A stretch of 5,927 nucleotides of DNA from Clostridiales bacterium UBA4080 (GCA_002381865.1 DFYO01000053.1:1-5927); one strand, 5' to 3'. Counted from the first letter of the stretch, positions 1 through 5,337 are shown. Numbers and translations are program-made. Notes: generated from the letters alone by a model not told the origin.

Positions 1-62
1 AGTACTGACGTAGAATCTAGGTAATAATTTTATCACACATATATCAGAATGCAATCACTTCC

Positions 63-124
63 TGTGAATTATTCCTTGTTTTATCCACATTTTTGTGTTG
101 ATAAACTGAACTTTCTGTGGACAA
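63..124. promoter_or_regulatory. DnaA-box cluster downstream of the chemoreceptor gene
   Basis: This AT-rich, gene-free stretch holds a perfect DnaA box TTATCCACA (81-89, plus strand). On the minus strand there is TTATCAACA (96-104, one mismatch) and TTGTCCACA (116-124, one mismatch), and a weaker TAATTCACA (63-71). The first two strong sites face each other across a 6-bp gap. Two more lie inside the adjacent gene: TTTTCCACA at 194-202 and a second perfect TTATCCACA at 332-340. DnaA is the replication initiator, and clusters of its boxes mark origins, titration sites or DnaA-regulated promoters. Which of these applies cannot be told because the window ends at position 1. A simple 4^9 estimate gives about 0.05 perfect sites expected in the whole window, so two within 260 bp is notable. 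No gene or terminator was seen in 1-129. Confidence 0.55.
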
Positions 125-129
125 CCTGT

Positions 130-1701
130 TTATATTTTGAACGATGCTACTATTCCTTGCAGGTTATTGGCTACTCCATAAAGGTTTTTAGCGTTTTCCA
201 CAACCTTCTCCGTATCTTTAAGAAGATTAACCGACATTCCATTTACACTTTCAACGGTTGCAAGAATTTCCTCTGAGCTTGCGGACTGTTGTTCTGTTGT
301 GCTAACTAGCTCCTGAGTAATCAGATTAATCTTATCCACATCATCCATTATTGTTTGAACATCCTCATAGGTTCCTTGAATTGCTCCTAATATGTTCTCA
401 AACATTGCTCCCGCATTGCTTATAAGATTTGCACTTCCCTTAATTCCATCTACATTTTTATTAGTTTGGTTAACTGCTACATTAATTACCTGAATTACAT
501 TTTCAACCAGCTCTGCAATCTGTTGAGTAGAGGTTGAGGTTGATTCTGCAAGCTTTCTTATTTCATCTGCAACTACCGAGAAGCCTCGTCCTGCCTCTCC
601 AGCTCTTGCTGCCTCAATAGCTGCGTTCAATGCTAGAAGATTTGTCTGAGTTGCAACGTTTTCAATAAATTTAATAATATTCCTAATTTCCTCTGCAGAA
701 TTACCTGCATCTAGAACCGAATCTGCCATTGAGGAAATCGAATCCTTAATAACATTCATCTCACTATTAATTCTATCCATATCGTCCTTGCCTTTTATAG
801 AAATATCAACTGCTTCCTCTGCCTTGCCTTTTGCATTAGAACCATTCTTTGTTGTTTCTTCCATAATATTCGCAAGCTCTGTTGCATTATTAGCAACCTC
901 GCCAATAGATTTAGTCATATCATTCATAGTAATTGTAATTTCTTCAAGCGCATTTGCTTGAGATTCTGCCATTTTTTCCATATCATTAGTTTTTTCTACT
1001 GTATGCTCTGAATTGGTGGTTACTTCTTTTGACGCAATATTGAGATTGTTTATTACATCCCTAAAGGAGGCGACCATTTTATTAAGCCCCGCAGTTAGCA
1101 TTCCTAGTTCGTCAGTTCTAGCCCCGTCAAACTGAACTGTAAAGTCTCCTTCATCTAACTTTTTAGTTGTACTTAAAATTCTCTTTATTGTTTTAACTAC
1201 TGCCTCAATTACAATAAATACAACCACTAATAAAAATATCATAAGTGCGGATATTCCTATACTCATCATAGTTACTACTCCGAAGAAATCGCTTCTTCTA
1301 ACCATTGTTCCAACCTTCCAGCCAATTTCCTCTATTGGAGTTATATCAAAAATATATCCTTCAAACTTAGGGTCATAAAATTTTTTATTACCTGCTTCTA
1401 CTACCGTCTTGCCAGCTTTCTCTAAAACATTGTTTTTTTCATCTGTTATTTTCTTCATTACCTTTTCTTCGCTATTGCTTAAAGCAATAAATTCATTCTC
1501 TGCCGAAAGTAAAAAGGTTATGCCATCTTCTCCGATAACCCATTCCTTTGAGGCTTTGCCCAATAAGGATACATCTAAGTCAATTGTAACCACACCTATT
1601 ACTTTTCCCTTTGCATCTAAAATTGCACTGCCTGAGGTTAAAAATACCATTCCACTTGCCGAATCAAGATAAGGTGCAGTAAATACCAAGCTGCCATTGC
1701 C
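130..1701 (-). pseudogene. C-terminal part of the chemoreceptor: rest of dCache, TM2, HAMP and MCP signalling domain
   Basis: After the stop the frame stays open for 523 codons. Numbered on the joined protein, these hold the rest of the Cache domain (about 152-285, with Y-L-D-S-A-S-G and a later G-W-K-V-G), a second membrane segment (about 291-317), a HAMP linker (about 318-370, with D-E-L-G-M-L) and a long coiled-coil signalling domain to residue 674. The conserved hairpin tip N-A-A-I-E-A-A-R-A-G-E-A-G-R-G-F-S-V-V-A-D-E is near 509-530, where CheA and CheW bind. The C-terminus ends V-A-S-F-K-I without a CheR-tethering pentapeptide. The only in-frame start near the stop is TTG at 1689. It has no evident ribosome binding site and would give a protein without the first membrane segment, so independent translation is unlikely. 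The intact signalling motif suggests the stop is recent. Confidence 0.8.
332..340 (+). promoter_or_regulatory. Perfect DnaA box inside the chemoreceptor coding region
   Basis: The 9-mer TTATCCACA occurs here within the minus-strand chemoreceptor gene, where it encodes part of a D-V-D-K stretch. It is the second perfect copy within about 250 bp of the one at 81-89, and a one-mismatch copy (TTTTCCACA) lies between them at 194-202. A single copy in a coding region could be chance. Its closeness to the other boxes is the reason for listing it. Confidence 0.4.
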
Positions 1702-2154
1702 TTACTTTACCTTTTTATACCAGTCCTGATTAACAAAATCATAATCCTTTGCCTCGTAATCATAGCTTACGGCTATTGCATCCCCATCCTTATAGGCATA
1801 AGGTCCAAAATACTGCCTTTCTGGACTAAAGGTATAGGGTTCAAGCCATATCCCTGCACCGTATATAACCTGTTCCTTTTCCACATAGCTCTTAAGAATT
1901 TCTACATACTGTTCCTGTGTGAGACTTGCTCCCGTCTTTGCGACAGTATCTGCAAGCAAGGTTGAAACCCCTGAGGATACGTCTAGCATCTTCTGTATTT
2001 CAGCTCTGGTATTATTAATTCTTGCATCTACAAGCTCTTTGATAACCCCTCCAAAGGTCAGATTCATAAAATAGTTGAAAATCAGGATTCCAATTGCAAA
2101 TGCCGGTATAATAATGATTGCAATCTTGTAGTTCAACTTCTTTTTAGCTTCCAT
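1702..2154 (-). CDS. N-terminal fragment of the chemoreceptor: membrane anchor and partial dCache sensor
   Basis: This is the piece that would be translated if the stop is respected: 150 residues starting MEAKKKLNYK. One hydrophobic segment at about residues 9-33 would anchor it. It is followed by an extracytoplasmic helix rich in polar residues (about 34-75) and the first part of a double-Cache domain, including the G-P-Y-A-Y and D-W-Y-K-K motifs near residues 117-148. Such a fragment lacks the second membrane segment, HAMP and signalling domains, so it could not signal by itself. It may be unstable or, if made, an anchored outside domain. The ribosome binding site GGAGGG is strong, so initiation should be efficient. 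Confidence 0.6.
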   Translation of the reverse strand: MEAKKKLNYKIAIIIIPAFAIGILIFNYFMNLTFGGVIKELVDARINNTRAEIQKMLDVSSGVSTLLADTVAKTGASLTQEQYVEILKSYVEKEQVIYGAGIWLEPYTFSPERQYFGPYAYKDGDAIAVSYDYEAKDYDFVNQDWYKKVK

Positions 2155-2219
2155 TTTTAACCCTCCATTCAATATTCACTTATATCTGTTAGTTACAGGA
2201 ACTTCTTCATGCCTTATTA

Positions 2220-2252
2220 TTGCTTGTAAGCAACTCATGAAATTAAATGAGT
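2220..2252. promoter_or_regulatory. Two adjacent inverted repeats upstream of the chemoreceptor gene
   Basis: TTGCTT-GT-AAGCAA (2220-2233) is a perfect 6+6 inverted repeat. It overlaps by one base a second one, ACTCAT (2233-2238) with ATGAGT (2247-2252). Both lie about 65-100 nt upstream of the chemoreceptor start and downstream of the lipoprotein terminator, where a regulator of the receptor gene could bind. I see no matching -35/-10 pair, so this is a candidate operator only. Confidence 0.25.
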
Positions 2253-2261
2253 GCGTTGATT

Positions 2262-2288
2262 AAAACGAAAGGGGACGAAATCGTCCCC
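2262..2288 (-). terminator. Rho-independent terminator of the lipoprotein gene
   Basis: On the minus strand GGGGACG (2288-2282), loop ATTT, CGTCCCC (2277-2271) form a perfect 7-bp GC-rich stem followed by TTTCGTTTT. It lies about 85 nt after the TGA of the lipoprotein gene, which separates that gene from the chemoreceptor gene as a transcription unit. The plus strand has no U-run after the stem, so it acts leftward only. Confidence 0.85.
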
Positions 2289-2372
2289 ACCTTTACTATA
2301 ATAATACTCCTCTAAATTACAGTATGCAATAGGTTTGAAAAAATTTACCAGAAAATTACTTGGTAATATTTG

Positions 2373-3401
2373 TCACCTTGCATTGTCTGCTGCTTTTTGT
2401 AGTGCTGCCAAAAACCCCTCAATGCTTATTGATATGTCTCCCTTAAGCTGCTCCTCATCAGGTACCGCAGGGTGATTAGCATCCTGCTCCTTAAGCTTAA
2501 TAGCCGCTACCTCTTTTAAATTCTTTCCTTTTGTCCAATCTGCCAAGGCTTCCATTTGCTGATACCATTCTTTTTTAACTGTTATTATCTCCTCTGGCTT
2601 ATATTCTTCCTTAAGCTCCCCTTTGGTTTTGTATTCTGCCTTTTTATCGGATATTATTTTTCCTTCCTTATCAAGCATCACTTTAGTTTGTGCATCATCG
2701 AAAATTGTTTTCACTATTCTGCCCTTGCTATCTAGTGCAATAGCTGCCATTATCGTATCTGTCTGTCCAAACGGCAAACGCTCTGATTTGTCAGCATTTA
2801 TTCCTATGCTTTTGGATTTTGCAATTGTTGTGTACTGACCCAATCCAACCTTTTCAACTCCCTTTACCTCAAAAGCATTGTTGTATGCTTCCTCTAGAAC
2901 ATCCTGAAAGCCTGTTTCTTTGTTTATTACAACAATTGCCGCAAGCTCCTTATCATTGCTTTCAATTAACTCCTTAATCTGCTTAGCTGTTTTCCCTATC
3001 ATCCATTTTTCTAAGGCCTCTGCCTTAACAGCCCATTCTTTATTAACGTCCCCTTGCCCCGATTGCTCCTTGATAGTTTTTTGGGGTTGTGTAAAATCAT
3101 TTATTATTTGAAGCTCTTTGTCAAATATTATTGTCGTCAAAAGTGTGTCTATTGATACTGTTACAACCCTTCCTTCCTTATCAAAGCCTGCTGCTATCAT
3201 AAGATTATCGGTTTTTGCGTATGCATTTTCTTCTAGGTCCTTAGAATTCTCTATCATAATCTTTTGTCCGAGTCCCACCTTTACTATTCCTCTATCTACT
3301 TCCGTTTCGCCATTTACCCCCGGCTTTTGCTTTGGAGCACATCCCTCCAGCAAAGCAAGTAATAATGCCAGTACTATTACTATCGTCGTAATTTTTTTCA
3401 T
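2373..3401 (-). CDS. Lipoprotein with two tandem degenerate FMN-binding-like domains, function unknown
   Basis: This 342-aa protein begins with K-K, a hydrophobic stretch (residues 4-18) and a lipobox L-E-G-C with the lipidated cysteine at 21, so it should be anchored outside the membrane. Glu before the final Gly of the lipobox is unusual. The rest is an internal duplication: repeat 1 is about 41-178 and repeat 2 about 184-338. Both open with K-V-G-L-G-Q, contain D-x-x-G-R-(V/I)-V with a following strand, then K-E-W-x(4)-E-A-L-x-x-W-x-x-G-K, and end in a helix (L-E-E-A-Y-N-N-A / L-Q-K-A-A-D-N-A). The layout resembles FMN_bind-type extracytoplasmic domains, but neither copy has the S-G-A-T motif whose Thr carries FMN in NqrC/RnfG, so flavin binding is doubtful. 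It has its own promoter, ribosome binding site GGAGG (3409-3413, 7 nt before ATG) and terminator. Cell-surface redox or ligand binding is only a guess. Confidence 0.75.
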   Translation of the reverse strand: MKKITTIVIVLALLLALLEGCAPKQKPGVNGETEVDRGIVKVGLGQKIMIENSKDLEENAYAKTDNLMIAAGFDKEGRVVTVSIDTLLTTIIFDKELQIINDFTQPQKTIKEQSGQGDVNKEWAVKAEALEKWMIGKTAKQIKELIESNDKELAAIVVINKETGFQDVLEEAYNNAFEVKGVEKVGLGQYTTIAKSKSIGINADKSERLPFGQTDTIMAAIALDSKGRIVKTIFDDAQTKVMLDKEGKIISDKKAEYKTKGELKEEYKPEEIITVKKEWYQQMEALADWTKGKNLKEVAAIKLKEQDANHPAVPDEEQLKGDISISIEGFLAALQKAADNAR

Positions 3402-3441
3402 TGTTTTTCCTCCAGCATAAAATCTTGTTTCTATTTATGAT

Positions 3442-3470
3442 ATTTTAGCATACCTGCCTTATCTATACAA
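3442..3470 (-). promoter_or_regulatory. SigA-type promoter of the lipoprotein gene
   Basis: On the minus strand TTGTAT (3470-3465) and TAAAAT (3447-3442) are separated by exactly 17 nt. The -10 box is preceded by TGC, an extended -10 element that can offset the poor -35 match. Transcription would start near 3435, giving a leader of about 34 nt before the ATG at 3401. Confidence 0.6.
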
Positions 3471-3614
3471 GAATTTGAAAATATTGCAGGCGGATACTTT
3501 ATTCACCTTTTTTTAATCTTGCCGTTCAAGAATAGCGTTCGGCGAACGCGTTTCAAGTAGAATATTAAAGTTTGGTCTCTTGCAACCAAGGCGAACTTTA
3601 CTATTCTAGAACAA

Positions 3615-3636
3615 AGTGTCTGACAAGTCAGACACT
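3615..3636. repeat. Perfect 10-bp inverted repeat
   Basis: AGTGTCTGAC (3615-3624) and GTCAGACACT (3627-3636) are exact reverse complements separated by AA. It is the most regular member of the hairpin series. No U-run follows on either strand, so it is not a standard terminator. With so short a spacer it is equally plausible as a dyad protein-binding site or a cruciform. Confidence 0.6.
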
Positions 3637-3692
3637 ACGCGCCCGAGCGGTTTGCGAAGCAATACCTTCTTATCCGCGAGGTGCGCATCTTT

Positions 3693-3711
3693 GGCACGCA
3701 GTGCCTTTTTT
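3693..3711 (+). terminator. Possible plus-strand terminator at the end of the palindromic element
   Basis: GGCAC (3693-3697), loop GCA and GTGCC (3701-3705) are followed directly by TTTTTT (3706-3711) on the plus strand. This is the classic form of a Rho-independent terminator, though the stem is short. No plus-strand gene precedes it. If real, it would end a non-coding transcript of the palindromic element. GTGC at 3681-3684 can also pair with GCAC at 3694-3697, giving a competing fold. Confidence 0.35.
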
Positions 3712-3712
3712 G

Positions 3713-3766
3713 TTTCATAGGAAAGATACTTTTACACATTACCATAGCAAGGTCTTTCCTATGAAA
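3713..3766. repeat. Long inverted repeat with 14-bp perfect arms
   Basis: TTTCATAGGAAAGA (3713-3726) and TCTTTCCTATGAAA (3753-3766) are perfect reverse complements around a 26-nt spacer. Beyond a G/T position the pairing continues through five A-T pairs (3707-3711 with 3768-3772), giving a stem of about 20 bp when read as plus-strand RNA. It lies directly beyond the rpsR terminator and partly shares its T-tract. It could be the end pair of a tiny mobile element, a backup terminator, or part of the palindromic element at 3535-3711. Confidence 0.55.
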
Positions 3767-3795
3767 TAAAAAGGGCTCTGATAAATCAGAGCCCT
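3766..3795 (-). terminator. Rho-independent terminator after rpsR
   Basis: On the minus strand AGGGCTCTGA (3795-3786), loop TTTA and TCAGAGCCCT (3781-3772) form a perfect 10-bp stem followed by TTTTATTT. It starts 5 nt after the rpsR stop codon and ends the DUF951/rpsF-ssb-rpsR transcription unit. Confidence 0.92.
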
Positions 3796-3800
3796 AAATA

Positions 3801-4037
3801 TTAGTCTACTACGTATGGCATTAATGCGATATGTCTTGATCTTTTGATTGCTATTGTTAAAGCTCTTTGATGCTTTGCACAGTTTCCAGTAATTCTTCTT
3901 GGAAGAATCTTACCTCTTTCTGATACAAATCTCTTTAACTTATTAACATCTTTATGGTCAATATTTGTTACTTTCTCTTCGCAGAAAACACATACTCTTT
4001 TTCTTCTTTTAATTGGTTTTCTTCTTTCTGTAGCCAT
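3801..4037 (-). CDS. rpsR: 30S ribosomal protein S18 (zinc-binding type)
   Basis: S18 is a small-subunit protein that pairs with S6 and binds the central domain of 16S rRNA on the platform. The 78-aa length is normal for the family. The basic N-terminus (R-R-K-P-I-K-R-R-K-R) is followed by C16-V-F-C19, and later C53-A-K-H56, the CxxC...CxxH set that marks the zinc-binding form of S18. The motif L-P-R-R-I-T-G near 45-51 and A-I-K-R-(S/A)-R are family hallmarks. It is the last gene of rpsF-ssb-rpsR. The start at 4037 has AGGAGG (4045-4050) 7 nt upstream, and the stop is TAA. The 78-nt gap to ssb holds only a weak hairpin (GACAC-GTT-GTGCC, 4095-4107). Confidence 0.97.
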   Translation of the reverse strand: MATERRKPIKRRKRVCVFCEEKVTNIDHKDVNKLKRFVSERGKILPRRITGNCAKHQRALTIAIKRSRHIALMPYVVD

Positions 4038-4115
4038 GAGAATACCTCCTTATATCCGAATTTTATGCCTTACACATAATGATATATTGAATTTGACACG
4101 TTGTGCCTATTAGTT

Positions 4116-4565
4116 CTAAAATGGCAAATCATCATCATCATCAAAGTCCTGTGTTACTGCAACAAATCCATCTGCTGCCTTAGCAGGTTTAGGTGCTTGC
4201 TGATAATCCTCAACACCTTCTGTTTTCACTCTGTCTTCAAATGATCTTTTGCTTTCTGCAAAATGCTGTTCTTCCACAATAACATCCGTACTCCATCTTT
4301 TGTTGCCATCCTTATCATCGTAAGAGCTCACCTGTAATCTTCCGACAATTGCAACCTGCTGACCTTTTCTAAAATACTTTTCAGCAAATTCTCCTGCCTT
4401 ACCAAAAGCAACTACGTTGATAAAATCCGCATCAGGCTCACCGTCTCGTTTAAATTTTCTGTTAACTGCCAGTGAATATCTGACAATTGCCATCGGTTCA
4501 GCTGCCTGTGTATATCTGGCCTCCGGATCTCTTGTTAATCTCCCCATTAACATAACCTTGTTCAT
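4116..4565 (-). CDS. ssb: Single-stranded DNA-binding protein
   Basis: SSB coats single-stranded DNA in replication, recombination and repair and recruits partner enzymes through its C-terminal tail. The 149 residues show an OB fold at about 1-105, starting M-N-K-V-M-L-M-G-R-L-T-R-D-P-E and including D-F-I-N-V-V-A-F-G-K (47-56), F60 and W91. A Gln/Pro/Ala-containing linker (about 110-138) follows, then the acidic tip D-F-D-D-D-D-D-L-P-F that binds partners. The place between rpsF and rpsR is the standard one in Firmicutes and marks this as the main replication SSB rather than a plasmid or phage copy. A G-rich site AGGGGG lies 7 nt before the ATG, and the stop is TAG. The 61-nt gap after rpsF contains a CAGCA/TGCTG hairpin (4606-4617). 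Confidence 0.97.
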   Translation of the reverse strand: MNKVMLMGRLTRDPEARYTQAAEPMAIVRYSLAVNRKFKRDGEPDADFINVVAFGKAGEFAEKYFRKGQQVAIVGRLQVSSYDDKDGNKRWSTDVIVEEQHFAESKRSFEDRVKTEGVEDYQQAPKPAKAADGFVAVTQDFDDDDDLPF

Positions 4566-4626
4566 ACCTTTTCCCCCTTTTCATGAATAATATTATCTAA
4601 TATAACAGCATTTGCTGAAATATTCA

Positions 4627-4914
4627 TTATTCTTCAACACTTAAACATAAATATCTAAGCACTGGTTCCATGATACGTACTCTTTTTTCAATTTCTTCTG
4701 GAGCATCTGCACCAGATTCAAAATAAATAAAGTAGTAAAAACCTTCTTTAACTTTATCAATCTCGTAAGCTAATCTTCTTTTGCCCCAATCGTCAATTTT
4801 CGCGATTGTGCCTCCGAATCTTTCAACATAGCCTTTTACTTTTTCTAAAGCTGCGTCTTTTGTTTCATCGTCAAGCTTACCATTGATAATAATTGTTAAT
4901 TCATACTTATTCAT
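4627..4914 (-). CDS. rpsF: 30S ribosomal protein S6
   Basis: S6 joins S18 on the platform of the small ribosomal subunit. The protein is 95 aa, the usual size. It shows the N-terminal strand M-N-K-Y-E-L-T-I-I-I, the central W-G-K-R-R-L-A-Y-E-I and G-x-Y-Y-F-I-Y-F strands, and a late R-I-M-E-P-V-L-R-Y-L, together the family signature. It is the first gene of rpsF-ssb-rpsR. The ribosome binding site AGGAGG (4923-4928) is 8 nt before ATG 4914, and the stop is TAA. It has a promoter of its own just after DUF951 and a leader of about 66 nt containing a hairpin. In many bacteria the S6:S18 pair represses this operon by binding such a leader, so the same may apply here. Confidence 0.97.
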   Translation of the reverse strand: MNKYELTIIINGKLDDETKDAALEKVKGYVERFGGTIAKIDDWGKRRLAYEIDKVKEGFYYFIYFESGADAPEEIEKRVRIMEPVLRYLCLSVEE

Positions 4915-4939
4915 TACCTACACCTCCTTTTGGTCTGTG

Positions 4940-4961
4940 GCCCTTAATCATTGTTAAGAGC
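4940..4961 (-). promoter_or_regulatory. Hairpin in the rpsF leader, candidate S6:S18 autoregulatory element
   Basis: On the minus strand GCTCTTAA (4961-4954), loop CAATGA and TTAAGGGC (4947-4940) form an 8-bp stem with one G-U pair, between the predicted start of transcription and the rpsF ribosome binding site. It has no U-run, so it is not a terminator. Leaders bound by the S6:S18 complex are known in front of rpsF in many bacteria. I could not identify the CCG box of that motif with confidence, so the assignment rests mainly on position. Confidence 0.3.
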
Positions 4962-4987
4962 AAGGATAACATTAAATTAGCCCTAAA

Positions 4988-5016
4988 ATTGTAACACATA
5001 ATATAATTAAAAGCAA
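4988..5016 (-). promoter_or_regulatory. Promoter of rpsF-ssb-rpsR
   Basis: On the minus strand TTGCTT (5016-5011) and TACAAT (4993-4988) are 17 nt apart, with TGT in front of the -10 box as an extended element. It begins 6 nt beyond the DUF951 stop codon, so the ribosomal protein operon can be transcribed separately from DUF951. No terminator lies between the two genes, so read-through from the upstream promoter should also occur. Confidence 0.55.
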
Positions 5017-5021
5017 GTTGT

Positions 5022-5204
5022 TCATTGCTTTTGATTAACTTTTTTAATATTCTTCTCTATCTTTACTCGTGGAATCATAACCATATGTCCGCAGCCCATA
5101 CACTTAATTCTAAAATCTATGCCTGTCCTTAATACTTCCCAATCATGACTTCCACAAGGATGTGCCTTTTTTAGCGTCAATATATCTCCTATATTAATAT
5201 CCAT
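5022..5204 (-). CDS. DUF951 family small zinc-finger-like protein (YyzM type)
   Basis: This is a 60-aa protein of unknown function in the DUF951 family, found in Firmicutes and often near rpsF in the origin region (YyzM in Bacillus). Visible hallmarks are H-P-C-G-S-H-D-W-E-V-L-R at 15-26, G-I-D-F-R-I-K-C-M-G-C-G-H at 28-40 and V-M-I-P-R at 42-46. C17, C35 and C38, with H20 or H40, could hold one metal ion, and the compact all-beta fold with a basic tail suggests nucleic-acid binding; both are inference. I start it at ATG 5204, because AGGAG (5211-5215) is 6 nt upstream and homologous proteins begin with M-D-(I/L)-x-x-G-D. An upstream in-frame ATG at 5240 would add 12 unlike residues and has no such site. 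The stop is TGA. Confidence 0.88.
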   Translation of the reverse strand: MDINIGDILTLKKAHPCGSHDWEVLRTGIDFRIKCMGCGHMVMIPRVKIEKNIKKVNQKQ

Positions 5205-5307
5205 AATTATCTCCTGAAATAAAGGTATTCTAGTATACAAACTGGCCTAATAAACCCTGCTATTATTATTATATTTCCCATATAAATCAAATAACCTTCT
5301 TAAATTA

Positions 5308-5337
5308 ATTATAGTCTCAAGTTTTAAGCTTTGTCAA
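5308..5337 (-). promoter_or_regulatory. Strong consensus promoter upstream of DUF951
   Basis: On the minus strand a perfect TTGACA (5337-5332) and a perfect TATAAT (5313-5308) are separated by 18 nt. Transcription would start near 5301, leaving a leader of about 97 nt in which I see no riboswitch or strong hairpin. A full-consensus promoter fits a highly expressed unit, and it probably also feeds rpsF-ssb-rpsR. Confidence 0.8.

Larger units (their letters stand above)
130..2154 (-). pseudogene. Methyl-accepting chemotaxis protein gene interrupted by one in-frame stop
   Basis: This is a chemoreceptor that would sense a ligand outside the cell and control the CheA kinase inside. Read in one frame from ATG at 2154 it spans 674 codons, a normal length for a dCache receptor, with one TAA at codon 151 (1702-1704). 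There is no frame change: the codons after the stop give G-N-G-S-L-V-F-T-A-P-Y-L-D-S-A-S-G, the usual continuation of a Cache domain after D-W-Y-K-K. I chose ATG 2154 because GGAGGG (2161-2166) sits 6 nt upstream. The in-frame TTG at 2172 lies upstream of that site and has none of its own. The stop could have arisen from CAA by one C-to-T change, but could also be a sequencing error or a read-through site. The gene has its own spacing from the terminator at 2271-2288, and I found no convincing promoter in between. TAA, TAG and TGA all end other genes here, so a changed genetic code is not the explanation. Confidence 0.85.
3535..3711. repeat. Palindrome-rich intergenic element
   Basis: There is no gene between the rpsR terminator and the lipoprotein promoter. 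Instead the DNA is packed with inverted repeats. They are GCGTTC/GAACGC (3535-3549); a 14-bp stem with one mismatch joining TAGAATA..TAAAGTT (3558-3572) to AACTTTA..TATTCTA (3594-3608); a 10-bp perfect pair AGTGTCTGAC/GTCAGACACT (3615-3636); GCGG/CCGC (3647-3677) enclosing TTGC-GAA-GCAA; and GGCAC-GCA-GTGCC (3693-3705) followed by six T. The part from 3631 to 3710 is about 56% GC by my count, far above the surroundings. It may be a dispersed repeat of the BIME/REP or MITE kind, or a structured RNA. The 7-mer GGCGAAC occurs at 3541 and again at 3590. Copies elsewhere in the genome cannot be seen from here. Confidence 0.5.

Noticed and set aside
1..340. Naming the DnaA-box cluster as oriC
   Set aside because: No dnaA, dnaN or rpmH is visible, the boxes run into a coding region, and the rpsF operon points towards it. 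The evidence supports only a cluster of boxes.
1687..1689. TTG at 1689 as a real start for a separate downstream chemoreceptor protein
   Set aside because: It has no ribosome binding site, lies in the middle of a Cache domain, and would leave the protein without its first membrane segment. It is simply the first start-like codon after the internal stop.
1702..1704. Reassigned TAA or programmed recoding
   Set aside because: TAA ends rpsR and rpsF, TAG ends ssb, and TGA ends the lipoprotein and DUF951 genes. The context shows no obvious recoding structure. A plain nonsense change or a base-call error is simpler, though read-through is not excluded.
2170..2172. TTG at 2172 as the chemoreceptor start
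   Set aside because: The GGAGGG ribosome binding site lies downstream of it, 6 nt before ATG 2154, so ATG 2154 is the start.
2155..2260. SigD-type motility promoter for the chemoreceptor
   Set aside because: An A-T-rich ...AGATAT... string faintly resembles the -10 box, but there is no TAAA at the right distance upstream.
3535..3766. CRISPR array
   Set aside because: The inverted repeats are all different in sequence and spacing, with no repeated unit of CRISPR length.
3572..3769. 65-codon plus-strand open frame across the palindromic element
   Set aside because: It has no good ribosome binding site, no recognisable protein features, and its sequence is dictated by the inverted repeats. 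It is more likely chance.
4583..4627. ATGAATA/TATTCAT inverted repeat between rpsF and ssb
   Set aside because: The arms are only 7 bp and AT-rich around a 31-nt spacer, overlapping the rpsF stop. It is within what AT-rich spacers show by chance.
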